From positions 141,371 through 205,370 of the forward strand of contig MPOS01000002.1 of the NCBI GenBank assembly GCA_001896555.1: 64,000 nucleotides of DNA. The letters are read 5' to 3'. The notes beneath the pieces were generated by a model that ran no database searches, was not told the origin of the DNA, and saw only the letters and a list, made by a program, of their open reading frames with translations. This stretch comes from Candidatus Phosphitivorax anaerolimi (GTDB lineage: Bacteria > Desulfobacterota > Desulfomonilia > UBA1062). A program made the translations under genes and the position numbers. The number at the start of each line of letters is the position of its first letter. The first letter of the stretch is position 1. Below are positions 28,827 to 36,986 of this stretch, piece by piece.

Positions 28827-29534
28827 TCAACCCGCCAGATCCTCGAACAGGGTCGGAGCGATTTTCATGACGTCATTGAACATCAGGTAGGCAAGCCTGC
28901 GGATCTCCCACTCGGCTGACTTGTCGAGCCTGAGCTCGAAGAAATGCCTCAGGGACCGGGCGTTGACATACACATAGGCGGCCGTGGACCAACCCACGGG
29001 CATGAGGCGCCTGAGCTCCTGGTTCCTGATGCCCAGATCCTTGAGCTCGTCATACACCTCCATGGCATGCCGGTGCTCCCGCTCGTAAGCCTGGTAGGCG
29101 GCCTTTACCGTGTCTTCGGAGTCCAGGTACTCCAGCGCCGGGTAGATAAACATGTTCTTGCTGGCCTTGACATACCGGGTGGAGCGGAAGGTCCACCCGA
29201 TGCCGATCCGGTGCCGGGTCCACTGGCCCGCCAGAGACTTGGAAACCCCGGTCACGTAGTACACGAACTGGACGGCCTCCAGGCAGGTGAGGTGCTCCCA
29301 GGAAATGAGCTTTTTGTTCAGCCGCAGATCGTCCTCGTGGGTGCCGGCCGACTCGTGGCTCTGGCGCGCGGTGTACGCGGGCAGCGTCTCGGTGGTGACC
29401 CCCTGAGAGAGCATCTCTTCGGTGGGGGTGGTCATGCCGATGAGTTTGATGGCCGGCTCTTCGTTCCGGAACAGATCCTTCCTGAGTTCTTTCCAACGCT
29501 CGATGTGATGGTATTCATCTGCGAAATACTTCAA
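28827..29534 (-). CDS. thyX: FAD-dependent thymidylate synthase ThyX, variant motif
   Basis: 235 residues from a TTG at 29534 that overlaps the dcd stop as TTGA and has GAGGAG upstream; a longer ATG start at 29606 would lie inside dcd. ThyX makes dTMP from dUMP with methylenetetrahydrofolate and FAD. The flavin/dUMP signature is present but altered: R107-H-R109 is followed by IGIGWTFR and then S118-T-R-Y, one residue longer than the canonical RHRX7S. Gene neighbours supplying dUMP support the assignment. Confidence 0.85.
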   Translation of the reverse strand: MKYFADEYHHIERWKELRKDLFRNEEPAIKLIGMTTPTEEMLSQGVTTETLPAYTARQSHESAGTHEDDLRLNKKLISWEHLTCLEAVQFVYYVTGVSKSLAGQWTRHRIGIGWTFRSTRYVKASKNMFIYPALEYLDSEDTVKAAYQAYEREHRHAMEVYDELKDLGIRNQELRRLMPVGWSTAAYVYVNARSLRHFFELRLDKSAEWEIRRLAYLMFNDVMKIAPTLFEDLAG

Positions 29535-30115
29535 AACGGTCTCTCCTCTTCTCCATTCGTCGATACCCGGTCTCCCTGCCATACCCCGCGATAGGGGACC
29601 GCACACCCGTCAATGGGATAGAACGCGATGCACAGTATCCTGAACCCCATCTGGATCTCCACCTCGGCCGGTCCCTGGTGCTTCATCCCCACGGTGAGCC
29701 TCCCCTGATAGTTGGGAGAGATGAAGGCGGTCTCCAGCGGAATCCCGGAGCGGATGAGCGTGGTGCGGGGTCTGATGTAGGCGAACACGTCCCGGGGCAT
29801 ATTCACTTGCTCGATGGTCTGGAACAGCAGGTATTCCCCGCCCGAGACGAGATAGACGCCGTCAGGGGATTCTTCTATATCCATGACCTTCTCGATCCGC
29901 GGGGTGATCCTCTTGTCTCGCATGAGACTGGCCCTGCCCACAGGGCGGTAGATCGCGCCGAGCCTCAAGTCCACTGTGGTCCCCTCGATCTGCTCGATCT
30001 GATCGCTGCCGATATGCTCGATGAGGGGCCTGGTGGTGATCTGCCCGGTAATCGCGTCCTCCACCTCCACCCCGCTCCTGATCATGCCCACGATCCTGTC
30101 TGCCCCGAATACCAT
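29531..30115 (-). CDS. dcd: dCTP deaminase family protein
   Basis: 194 residues of the dCTP deaminase/dUTPase beta-barrel fold. Visible features are TVDLRLGAIYRPVGR, PRTTLIRSGIPLETAFISPNYQGRLTVG and a C-terminal WQGDRV. The reaction gives dUTP from dCTP (some members hydrolyse directly to dUMP). It is 3 bases downstream of the dCMP deaminase stop and overlaps thyX by 4 bases, so the three genes form a thymidylate-precursor operon. Confidence 0.88.
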   Translation of the reverse strand: MVFGADRIVGMIRSGVEVEDAITGQITTRPLIEHIGSDQIEQIEGTTVDLRLGAIYRPVGRASLMRDKRITPRIEKVMDIEESPDGVYLVSGGEYLLFQTIEQVNMPRDVFAYIRPRTTLIRSGIPLETAFISPNYQGRLTVGMKHQGPAEVEIQMGFRILCIAFYPIDGCAVPYRGVWQGDRVSTNGEEERPF

Positions 30116-30118
30116 GCC

Positions 30119-30658
30119 TCATAACCTCCTCTTCGATGTGTCCGGTTTCAGAAAACTCAAGGCATACTGCACGGTCTCATCACCGATCACAAGCTTCTCC
30201 ACGCCGATGTTGCCGGATGCGAGCACGGATTTCCAGTATCGGTCCCGCTCGGGGATGGGAGAGTCGTACGCATGCTCGTAGATCACCCGGGTGATGCCCG
30301 ACATGACGATGAGCTTTGCACAGGTGATGCACGGCTCAAGGGTGCAGTAGATGCTCGCCCCCTCCAGAGAGACCCCCTTCTTTGCAGCCAGCGCCACGGC
30401 ATTGGCCTCTGCATGGGCCGACCTGCACATATCATACTTCATCGCCTCGGGCCACTTGAGAGAGCGTCTGAAGCACTGCCCCTCGTCCATGCAGTGCGCC
30501 TCTCCGGGCAGGGACCCGTTGTAGCCGCTGGCAAGGATCTGCCGGTCCTTGACGATCACGGCGCCGGTGGGACGCGACAGGCAGGTGGAACGGGAAGCCG
30601 TGAGCTTGGCAAGCATCATGAAATATTCATCCCATGTAGGTCTTTTCACGTTCAACAT
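30119..30658 (-). CDS. dCMP deaminase
   Basis: 179 residues of the zinc-dependent cytidine deaminase superfamily. The zinc ligands and catalytic base are in HAEANAV (His and Glu) and CTLEPCITCAKLI (PCxxC). An N-terminal CMDEGQCFRR and RPTGAVIVKDRQILASGYNGS match dCMP/ComEB deaminases rather than tRNA or guanine deaminases. It makes dUMP for ThyX. It is the first full gene of the operon, about 180 bases downstream of a strong promoter. Confidence 0.92.
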   Translation of the reverse strand: MLNVKRPTWDEYFMMLAKLTASRSTCLSRPTGAVIVKDRQILASGYNGSLPGEAHCMDEGQCFRRSLKWPEAMKYDMCRSAHAEANAVALAAKKGVSLEGASIYCTLEPCITCAKLIVMSGITRVIYEHAYDSPIPERDRYWKSVLASGNIGVEKLVIGDETVQYALSFLKPDTSKRRL

Positions 30659-30662
30659 CCTC

Positions 30663-30803
30663 TCACATCATTTCGCTCAGCAGCATATCAATAGCTTGGG
30701 ACTTTAGAGGCCAATTCCTGAATCCGGCCGAAGCCGCACACGGCGATCTATCTTCCAAAGCCGTTGCACAGGAGGATTCAAGGGCCACCCGGAAGTCCTG
30801 CAT
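30663..30803 (-). CDS. Possible 46-aa leader ORF before the dCMP deaminase gene
   Basis: Inside the long 5' leader of the operon, an ATG at 30803 opens a frame of 46 codons. It stops (TGA) 4 bases before the ATG of the deaminase. The peptide begins MQDFRVALESSCATALEDRS and has no recognisable domain. Its upstream AGAAGAG is a weak ribosome site. It may be a leader peptide or simply a chance open frame. Confidence 0.25.
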   Translation of the reverse strand: MQDFRVALESSCATALEDRSPCAASAGFRNWPLKSQAIDMLLSEMM

Positions 30804-30844
30804 CTCTTCTACGCTGATGCGGGCGTCCTTTTTACGATGAGCAC

Positions 30845-30873
30845 ATATTACTTTGAATACAGAGGGATGTCAA
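30845..30873 (-). promoter_or_regulatory. Near-consensus promoter of the dCMP deaminase-dcd-thyX operon
   Basis: On the minus strand, TTGACA at 30868-30873 and TAATAT at 30845-30850 have a 17-base spacer. The predicted start leaves a leader of about 180 bases. The rest of 30659-31039 shows no further gene. Confidence 0.85.
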
Positions 30874-31039
30874 AGCAAACACTGAGAATATACCGCTGCA
30901 CGGAGAAACCATGAACCCACATTCCAAATGCAGGGGCAGATGATACGGCATATCCAGGACCGAATCCGGCATAGGGGTGTTATCTTCGGTGAATAAGACC
31001 AGGTTGTCATGACCTCCCTGCTCTGATACATGTATCTCT

Positions 31040-31714
31040 ATGAGCTCTGTTGGGGCGTTTTTTGATATGGACCACACCATCACCTGGGCAAACTCGGGGC
31101 TCTCATCCGTGAAATTCGCCAGAAAACATGGTTTGGTGCCTGCAAGCCATCTGGTGAAGAGCATCTTCAAGATCATTCTATACCGGCTGTCTTTGCTCGA
31201 TATCGAACAATGGTACGAGAAAAACATGGCGATGCTCTCGGGCACCTCGCTGAAGGATATGGATCGCTTCTGCTCGCTCTGGTTCGAGGAGATGATGAAA
31301 AAAACCATCTACCGCGAGGCGGCGGAGCTCATTCTGAGCCACCGGGACCGAGGACACCGGGTGGCGGTGATTTCCAACTCACCCCGTTTCTTTGTAAAGC
31401 CTGTCGCCGATGCCTTGAGCATAACCGATATGATCTGCACCGAGGTGGAGGCCAAGGACGGTGTTCTCACGGGCAGACTGGTGAAGCCTCTGTGCTATGG
31501 CGAGGGCAAGAGGGTATATGCGATCCGCTGGGCCGGGCTTAACGGCATCGACCTTTCGCAGAGCTATTTCTATACCGACTCTTTCTTCGACATCCCGCTC
31601 ATGAAAACCGTCGGGCATCCGGTTGCCACCAACCCGGACATGAGGCTCCGGCGTGCCGCGCTTGCATATGGATGGCCCATCCTTACATTTGCACGGATGG
31701 GCGCATTCGAGTGA
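31040..31714 (+). CDS. HAD-IB family phosphatase (SerB-like)
   Basis: 224 residues of the haloacid-dehalogenase superfamily, subfamily IB. Motif I is FFDMDHTIT (nucleophile and acid Asp), motif II is AVISNSPRFF, the lysine motif lies in KPLCYGEGKR, and motif III is YFYTDSFFDIPLM. Relatives include phosphoserine phosphatase and lipid-phosphate phosphatases such as those acting on lysophosphatidic acid. The substrate is unknown. The gene converges on the DUF2156 gene with a 43-base gap. Confidence 0.85.
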   Translation: MSSVGAFFDMDHTITWANSGLSSVKFARKHGLVPASHLVKSIFKIILYRLSLLDIEQWYEKNMAMLSGTSLKDMDRFCSLWFEEMMKKTIYREAAELILSHRDRGHRVAVISNSPRFFVKPVADALSITDMICTEVEAKDGVLTGRLVKPLCYGEGKRVYAIRWAGLNGIDLSQSYFYTDSFFDIPLMKTVGHPVATNPDMRLRRAALAYGWPILTFARMGAFE

Positions 31715-31757
31715 GCAACCTCAAGAACCGGTTTCAAGCCATCACTGGCGTCTCTGC

Positions 31758-32834
31758 TCAGATGATGTTCGAGATCCTGAAAACCGTGAGCATGGATTTT
31801 GCCGGCAGCCACTCCCTGTGGGCACAGAAGGTCTTCACCTCGGTGCCCGAGAACCTCGATTTGGTGAAGTGGAGGCCCTTGAAGCTGTAGAGGAAATTCC
31901 CGTACTTATAGAGGAGCCGGATCATCCATTTCAGGATACCTGATTCGCAGGGCAAATCTTCATCCGCCACGACCAGGGGAGAGAGGCCGAGATAGAGGTA
32001 GGGCACGCCCTCAGACTGGAAGGTTTCCATGGCGTGGACCATGAGGGGATAGAAGATGCCCTGCTTGAACTTCGGCGAGAACCGCGAGATGTTGGGCACA
32101 TAGGCGACAATCCTTCCATCCTCGTAGATCGGGTCGAAATGGATGAACCCGAGCAGCTCATCATCGAGGAAGGCGTAGAACCGTCTCGTTCCCTCCTGGT
32201 ACTTCTGATCTCTGGACCTGATGAGGAACACGACCTCTTTGCGCCTCACCTTCCTTGTGCGCAACCATTCCCTGGAGAGCTCGTCGTCGATGTTCTTTCC
32301 ATTCATTTCCATGAAACGCACCCCGTCCTTCTGGGCCTTGTTGATGGAGGTGCGCAGCACCTGCTTCTTCTTCCCCTTGAGGTTCCAGTTCTTCAGATCG
32401 ATGATGCTCTCGATTCCGAACTGGGTTGCATAGAGGCCGAACTTTTCATGGAGAAGACGGGCAAACGATTCGGATATCTGGATGAATGCCGTGTTCGTCC
32501 GGTCCTTGAGAAATTCTCTCACCAGGAATTCCCGATCGTTCACATGGCACACCGGGTCTGCCAGCACAAAACGGGCGCCCCATTTTTTCCTGTAGGCGAT
32601 ATAGCCGATGCCGGATATATCGAAAAAATGCATGTTCGGCTGGAACGCTGAAAAGGACAGGCAGTGGTTCCCGTACTTCTTGAGGTACCCGATCCGCTCA
32701 TCCATGCTGAACATGTCGATCCCGATCTCCCTGAGCCGCGCCTTTGACTTCTGGGCATCGAGATGAACCGCCTGTGCATGCTGTTTTTCCAAGGCCTGCG
32801 CATGAGCTGCTGAGAGCCGTATCGTACTTTCCAT
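31758..32834 (-). CDS. DUF2156 (phosphatidylglycerol lysyltransferase C-domain-like) protein
   Basis: 358 residues from the ATG at 32834, which sits behind an ideal AGGAGGAAGGAGGA site; a longer frame to 32942 runs into the HMG-CoA reductase gene. The protein is soluble and resembles the DUF2156/LPG-synthase acyltransferase fold, a double GNAT: GNHCLSFSAFQPNMHFF, WGARFVLADPVC, RTSINKAQKDGVRFME and YLYLGLSPLV. MprF-type relatives move an aminoacyl group from tRNA to a lipid, but this protein lacks the membrane flippase half. It is 25 bases downstream of the HMG-CoA reductase gene and clearly co-transcribed with it. Confidence 0.8.
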   Translation of the reverse strand: MESTIRLSAAHAQALEKQHAQAVHLDAQKSKARLREIGIDMFSMDERIGYLKKYGNHCLSFSAFQPNMHFFDISGIGYIAYRKKWGARFVLADPVCHVNDREFLVREFLKDRTNTAFIQISESFARLLHEKFGLYATQFGIESIIDLKNWNLKGKKKQVLRTSINKAQKDGVRFMEMNGKNIDDELSREWLRTRKVRRKEVVFLIRSRDQKYQEGTRRFYAFLDDELLGFIHFDPIYEDGRIVAYVPNISRFSPKFKQGIFYPLMVHAMETFQSEGVPYLYLGLSPLVVADEDLPCESGILKWMIRLLYKYGNFLYSFKGLHFTKSRFSGTEVKTFCAHREWLPAKSMLTVFRISNII

Positions 32835-32859
32835 GATATTCCTCCTTCCTCCTAATGCT

Positions 32860-34467
32860 TCAGCGGTTTTTCCCCAGCCGCTCGTGGCTGGTAACCCAAT
32901 CGAGTGACGAGATCGCCGACGCCAGGGAAAGCTCCCCTGCAAGGGCTACAGCGGCGACGATCTCGGTGAATTTCTTTACCTTGCCCTGTCCATAGCACCC
33001 GAGTATATCGAGGCATTCTCTCTGTGTGGGCAGTCCGGTCCCTCCCCCATAGGTTGCAACGATGAGCGAAGGCAGGGTCAGCGAGGCATACAGGTCGCCC
33101 TCGGGTGTCACCTCGGTATAGATCAGCCCGGTGGAGGCCTCGGCCACGTTCGCCACATCCTGGCCCGTTGCGATGAAGAGCGCTGCCAGTGCATTGGCGC
33201 AATGCAAACCGTTGCTGGAGGACCCGGCCATAAAGGCGCCCAGATTTGCCACCTGGCTGTGGTAGACCAGGGTGTCGGGATCGACCCTCATGTGATGGAT
33301 CAGGATATCACGGGGCACGGTGAACTCCGCGACCACCCGTTTTCCCCTGGTGTTCATGGTGTTGATCTGCGAGCATTTCTTGTCGGTAGCCATGTTCGAC
33401 TCCATGTAGAAATGCTTGATCTCCTTGTACTGGGCGAGTATCCAGCTGCAGGCGACAAAGGTGGCCATGCTGACCATGTTCTGTCCCGCTGCATCGCCGG
33501 TGTAATAGTTGAACCTCAGGTAGACGAACTTACTCGCCAGATATTTTTCGATATCCAGGAGCCTGGCCACCTTGGAAGTCGACTCCGCCTGGCTGCGGAT
33601 CTCGTCCATATGTTCGTCAAGCCACAGGGAAAAGTCTCTGGCCTGCCGGGATGACTCGAATACGAACACCGGGGCGCGCTGCATCTGATCTTCCACGATG
33701 GTGGTGGTGATGCCTCCGGACATGTTGAGGATCTTTATGCCGCGGTTGTAGGAGGCCACCAGGGTCCCCTCGCTTGTGCACAGCGGGATGAGGAATTCGC
33801 CCTTGGCATATTCGCCGTTGACCTTTAAGGGGCCTGCAAAACCCATGGGAATCTGCGCCACGCCGGTGAAATTCTCGATATTCCCCCTGGTGAGGGCCGG
33901 GTCGAATGAGTAATGCTTGATGTGGTGCAGCTTCACGCCCGAGAAATTCTCGACGAACTCCTGGCGCTTGTGTACGATATCCATGTCATAATTGGCATCC
34001 TTCACGCAGGGGATGCGGCTCTGGTCGGCCCGGGTCTCCATGACCGTGTCAGTTGCATCCAGGCTCAATGTGCCGAAGTGGTCGGTGTCGATGCTCAGGC
34101 TGATGTGATGCTCCTGATTCTTGAGAAGCGGATCGATGGTGACGAGGAAGTGCACGTCTTCGCCCAGAGGGAAACAGACCCTGTTTTCCTGGCCGATCAG
34201 ATCGGCCCTGAGCCTCGAGCCGTTCCTTCCTACGAAAATATCGTGCAGGGGTATCTCTGTTTGGTTGATGGCCATCCGTTGGACGCCGGTGAGCATGGCA
34301 TCGCGGATCTGGTTCTTGATGCAGAAGCCCACCCCTTCACTGCAGTTCTTCAGGCTGCCGCTGGAATATATTTTTTTCAATATTATGGGAGAGATGGCGA
34401 CTGGATTCTTGACCTCTGAAATACTACTGAGTGACCTTACCTTATGCTCAGTAACGGTATTTCTCAT
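32860..34467 (-). CDS. Hydroxymethylglutaryl-CoA reductase, class I-like, with extra N-terminal domain
   Basis: 535 residues. The catalytic half, about residues 190-535, has the HMG-CoA reductase residues: E198 in IENFTG, E233 in CTSEGTLVASYNRG, D325 in GDAAGQN, K363/K364 in TDKK, D437 in GQDVAN and H528 in VTSHERLGKN. It also has the class I-type TYGGGTGLPTQRECL. The enzyme reduces HMG-CoA to mevalonate with NAD(P)H. Residues 1-160 are an unfamiliar soluble domain, not the membrane anchor of eukaryotic enzymes. The ATG follows GAAAGGAAGGGAG. No other mevalonate-pathway gene is in the window. Confidence 0.92.
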   Translation of the reverse strand: MRNTVTEHKVRSLSSISEVKNPVAISPIILKKIYSSGSLKNCSEGVGFCIKNQIRDAMLTGVQRMAINQTEIPLHDIFVGRNGSRLRADLIGQENRVCFPLGEDVHFLVTIDPLLKNQEHHISLSIDTDHFGTLSLDATDTVMETRADQSRIPCVKDANYDMDIVHKRQEFVENFSGVKLHHIKHYSFDPALTRGNIENFTGVAQIPMGFAGPLKVNGEYAKGEFLIPLCTSEGTLVASYNRGIKILNMSGGITTTIVEDQMQRAPVFVFESSRQARDFSLWLDEHMDEIRSQAESTSKVARLLDIEKYLASKFVYLRFNYYTGDAAGQNMVSMATFVACSWILAQYKEIKHFYMESNMATDKKCSQINTMNTRGKRVVAEFTVPRDILIHHMRVDPDTLVYHSQVANLGAFMAGSSSNGLHCANALAALFIATGQDVANVAEASTGLIYTEVTPEGDLYASLTLPSLIVATYGGGTGLPTQRECLDILGCYGQGKVKKFTEIVAAVALAGELSLASAISSLDWVTSHERLGKNR

Positions 34468-34846
34468 AACTCCCTTCCTTTCATACGAACACGATGCAAT
34501 TCCAATTGGTGCATGTTCTGTCCTCTTTCCAGGATGCCTCTGCCATGGGAAGGGATAATCACAAAACGTGCCAAATTATTTTTGCAAAAACACGAAACAA
34601 TTATCAGGCTAATATCAGGTTAAAACTGATATTGATATAATTATCTTACCTATTATCAACTACTTATAATTTTTCTGGTGCCTGTGGGATTTTTTCATTG
34701 TGGGTAATCTTTTTCACTCTTGTGAGCAGATTTTTTCTTGACCGGCAGGTTTACGCCCCTTTCCTTGGCATACCATGTTTGATTATCTCACCTTGAGAAG
34801 GGCTGTAGGACTAGCAAAAGCGGCTCACAGAGCCAAAGAGCCAGGC
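34468..34846. other. AT-rich upstream region of the HMG-CoA reductase gene
   Basis: A visibly AT-rich intergenic stretch without a convincing ORF. It holds the inverted repeat at 34611-34633. A GAGCC/GGCTC-rich segment near 34820-34850, just past the methyltransferase stop, could fold weakly. Confidence 0.45.
34611..34633. promoter_or_regulatory. Inverted repeat, possible operator of the HMG-CoA reductase operon
   Basis: AATATCAG, a 7-base spacer, then CTGATATT: a perfect 8-bp dyad about 150 bases upstream of the HMG-CoA reductase start. Further TATCAGG copies lie just beside it. The size fits a dimeric repressor site, but no regulator gene is adjacent. Confidence 0.4.
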
Positions 34847-35491
34847 TCAGTCCTTTCTTGCGAGGATCGAGCAATACCGGTCGTCGAAGAGAAGCCGGAA
34901 ATACCTAACCCTTTCTATCTTGAGCCCGAGCCCTTTGAGCATGGTCTGGTAGTCATACACGGGGTGAAAGGCGTTCCTGGCGGTGAGCACAAAGAAGATA
35001 TCGGCGATGTACCAGTAAAGGCTCTGGACGGCTCTGGCAGCGGCGCTGCCCGACGGAAGGGCAAAATCCCCCACCACCATGTACCCTCCCGGTTTTGCCA
35101 GCTTGACGAGATGCTCGATCACGGCCATGACCATGGGCCGGGTAAAGACGTTCAGGAAAAAGTTGGCAAATACCATGTCGAACTTCCCGAATTCGTCATA
35201 CTTGAGGATATCCGTATGAATCACCTCGATGGGATGAAGGAAGTGCCTGCCCGATATCCTTTTGGAAAAGATGTCGAGCATGGACCGGGAGAGATCTATC
35301 ACCGTGACCCGCGCACCCCGCTCGGCCGCTGCAACGGCGTCGATCCCCTGCCCCACCCCGGCGAAAAGTACCGTATCGTCGGGCCTGATCACGTCGTGCA
35401 TAGCGAGCTTACACCGGTCGATACGGCCGGCGCTGTACAGTTTTGCGAGCACATCATAGAGCGGGCCTATGATGCTGTACCTGTCTCTCAT
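34847..35491 (-). CDS. Class I SAM-dependent methyltransferase (UbiE/PmtA-like)
   Basis: 214 residues from the ATG at 35491, which has the very strong site GGGGGAGGAGGGTGAG; in-frame ATGs up to 35704 add poorly conserved sequence. The SAM motif is VLFAGVGQGIDAVAAAERGARVTVIDLS, with FDMVFANFFLNVF as motif IV and LAKPGGYMVVGDFAL as the post-motif. The pattern resembles quinone or phospholipid methyltransferases. It is on the same strand as the alcohol dehydrogenase, 294 bases downstream, so it probably has its own promoter. Confidence 0.8.
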   Translation of the reverse strand: MRDRYSIIGPLYDVLAKLYSAGRIDRCKLAMHDVIRPDDTVLFAGVGQGIDAVAAAERGARVTVIDLSRSMLDIFSKRISGRHFLHPIEVIHTDILKYDEFGKFDMVFANFFLNVFTRPMVMAVIEHLVKLAKPGGYMVVGDFALPSGSAAARAVQSLYWYIADIFFVLTARNAFHPVYDYQTMLKGLGLKIERVRYFRLLFDDRYCSILARKD

Positions 35492-35785
35492 CTCACCCTC
35501 CTCCCCCATGCTTGGAAAGTATTCCATATCGCATGTCACTGGCCTGAATAGTTTTCTGTATAAGTAAGATAATAGTCCCTCGGACCTTGTCATGCAACCG
35601 GCCGGAAATGTATCATAATAACATGCAGAGGGACTGCCATGGGAATGGTTTCCGGTCTGTAAAAAGGGTTCTTGCGAGACCGGCATCAGGAGACGGTCGA
35701 GCACCCATGGCGAATCTACGCCCTTACCCGGGCCTGACGAGTACCCGCTTCTGCTTAAAAAAATCGGGGTGAGCCGGGATAGGCC
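35492..35785. other. Intergenic region before the methyltransferase gene
   Basis: No gene or RNA is evident. Just past the alcohol dehydrogenase stop, the minus strand has a short GGCCT/AGGCC hairpin and, about 25 bases later, a run of seven T, which may be a weak terminator near 35757-35795. Confidence 0.35.
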
Positions 35786-36961
35786 TCAGTAGGCCTTCTT
35801 CAGCACCTCCAGTGCCTCGTCATAGCTCACCTCCACGGGGTTGAACGCCAGGGCGCCGTCATTGATGGCTGCAGAAGCAATGGCGGGAAGCTTATCCTCC
35901 GCGACCCCTGCGTCGCGCAGCCTCACGGGCAGACCGCTGATCCGGTTGAGTCTGCCCAGAAGATTCTTCACCAGGGAGACCGTAACCATGGCCTGTTCTT
36001 TTTCCTCCATGAATTCGATGGAGCCACCCAGCATTCCGGACAGCTCGGCAATAGGGCGGGGAATACTCTGGATGTTGAATTCGAGCCCGTGGGGGAGCAG
36101 GATGGCGTTGGCGATCCCGTGCGGCACATGACATACACCTCCGCAGGCATGGGCCAGGGCATGGACCATGCCGACCATGGAGTTGGAAAAGGCGATGCCG
36201 GCCAACAGCGAGGCATTGGCCATACCGAGACGGGCCTCCTCGTCCTTGCCGTTCTCCACTGCGCGCACGAGATACTTTCGGATGAGCTCGATTGCCGCCC
36301 GCGCGAAAACGTCGTCTATGGGGTTCTTCTGCATGCAGGTATATGCCTCCATCGCATGGGTGAGCGCGTCCATGCCGGTTGCCGCAGTGAGCTTGGGAGG
36401 CACGGTCATGGTCATCCGGGAATCGAGGACCGCCACCCTGGGATAGAGCCGGTCTGAGGCAAAGGCCATCTTGATGTTCTTTTCCTCGTTATAGATCACC
36501 GCCACCTTGGTCACCTCGGAGCCGGTGCCTGAGGTGGTGGGAACGGCGATCATGGGCAGCAGCTCTTTTTTGATGATCTCGTTACCCTGGAGCAAGAGAA
36601 TGTCGTCGGTGCCCTCGGAGATCACGATATTCGCCCCCTTTGCCGTGTCCAGGGCGCTCCCGCCGCCCACGGCCAGGAAGCAGTCGCACTTTTCCTTTTC
36701 GAAGAGCTTGGCGAGCTTGTTCACAAGCCGGTTGCTGGAATCCGGCAGGACCTCGTCAAAGACATAGCCGATCTCCTTGTCCGAGTCGGCGAAGGCCTCT
36801 CTGACCAGGTTGATCAGACCTGCATCCACCACGCCCTTGTCCGTGACGACCATGGCCCTCCTGCAGCCCAGTATGTCCATCTCAAACGGGATATTGCTCA
36901 CCGCGTTGTGGCCCGAGAGTATCTTCACCGGGCAGAAATGCTGGTAGTAATGGGGTATCAT
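35786..36961 (-). CDS. Iron-containing alcohol dehydrogenase
   Basis: 391 residues, the usual length of group III (iron-type) alcohol dehydrogenases. The NAD(P)-binding GGGSALDTAKGANI near residue 97 and the metal-binding region are conserved: TGMDALTHAMEAYT, MVHALAHACGGVCHVPHGIANAILLPHGLEFN. These cytosolic enzymes interconvert alcohols and aldehydes or ketones; the physiological substrate is unknown. The SCP2-like gene lies 26 bases upstream on the same strand, with a good promoter before it. Confidence 0.95.
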   Translation of the reverse strand: MIPHYYQHFCPVKILSGHNAVSNIPFEMDILGCRRAMVVTDKGVVDAGLINLVREAFADSDKEIGYVFDEVLPDSSNRLVNKLAKLFEKEKCDCFLAVGGGSALDTAKGANIVISEGTDDILLLQGNEIIKKELLPMIAVPTTSGTGSEVTKVAVIYNEEKNIKMAFASDRLYPRVAVLDSRMTMTVPPKLTAATGMDALTHAMEAYTCMQKNPIDDVFARAAIELIRKYLVRAVENGKDEEARLGMANASLLAGIAFSNSMVGMVHALAHACGGVCHVPHGIANAILLPHGLEFNIQSIPRPIAELSGMLGGSIEFMEEKEQAMVTVSLVKNLLGRLNRISGLPVRLRDAGVAEDKLPAIASAAINDGALAFNPVEVSYDEALEVLKKAY

Positions 36962-36986
36962 GAGATCCTCCTGGCTGGATATGATG

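Noticed and set aside
34559-34574. Sigma-54 promoter for the HMG-CoA reductase gene
   Set aside because: The minus strand has TTGGCACG but the -12 element reads GTGA instead of TTGC, so the essential GC is missing.
34775-35551. Plus-strand open frame of 258 codons
   Set aside because: It is antisense to the SAM methyltransferase, whose motifs are intact on the minus strand.
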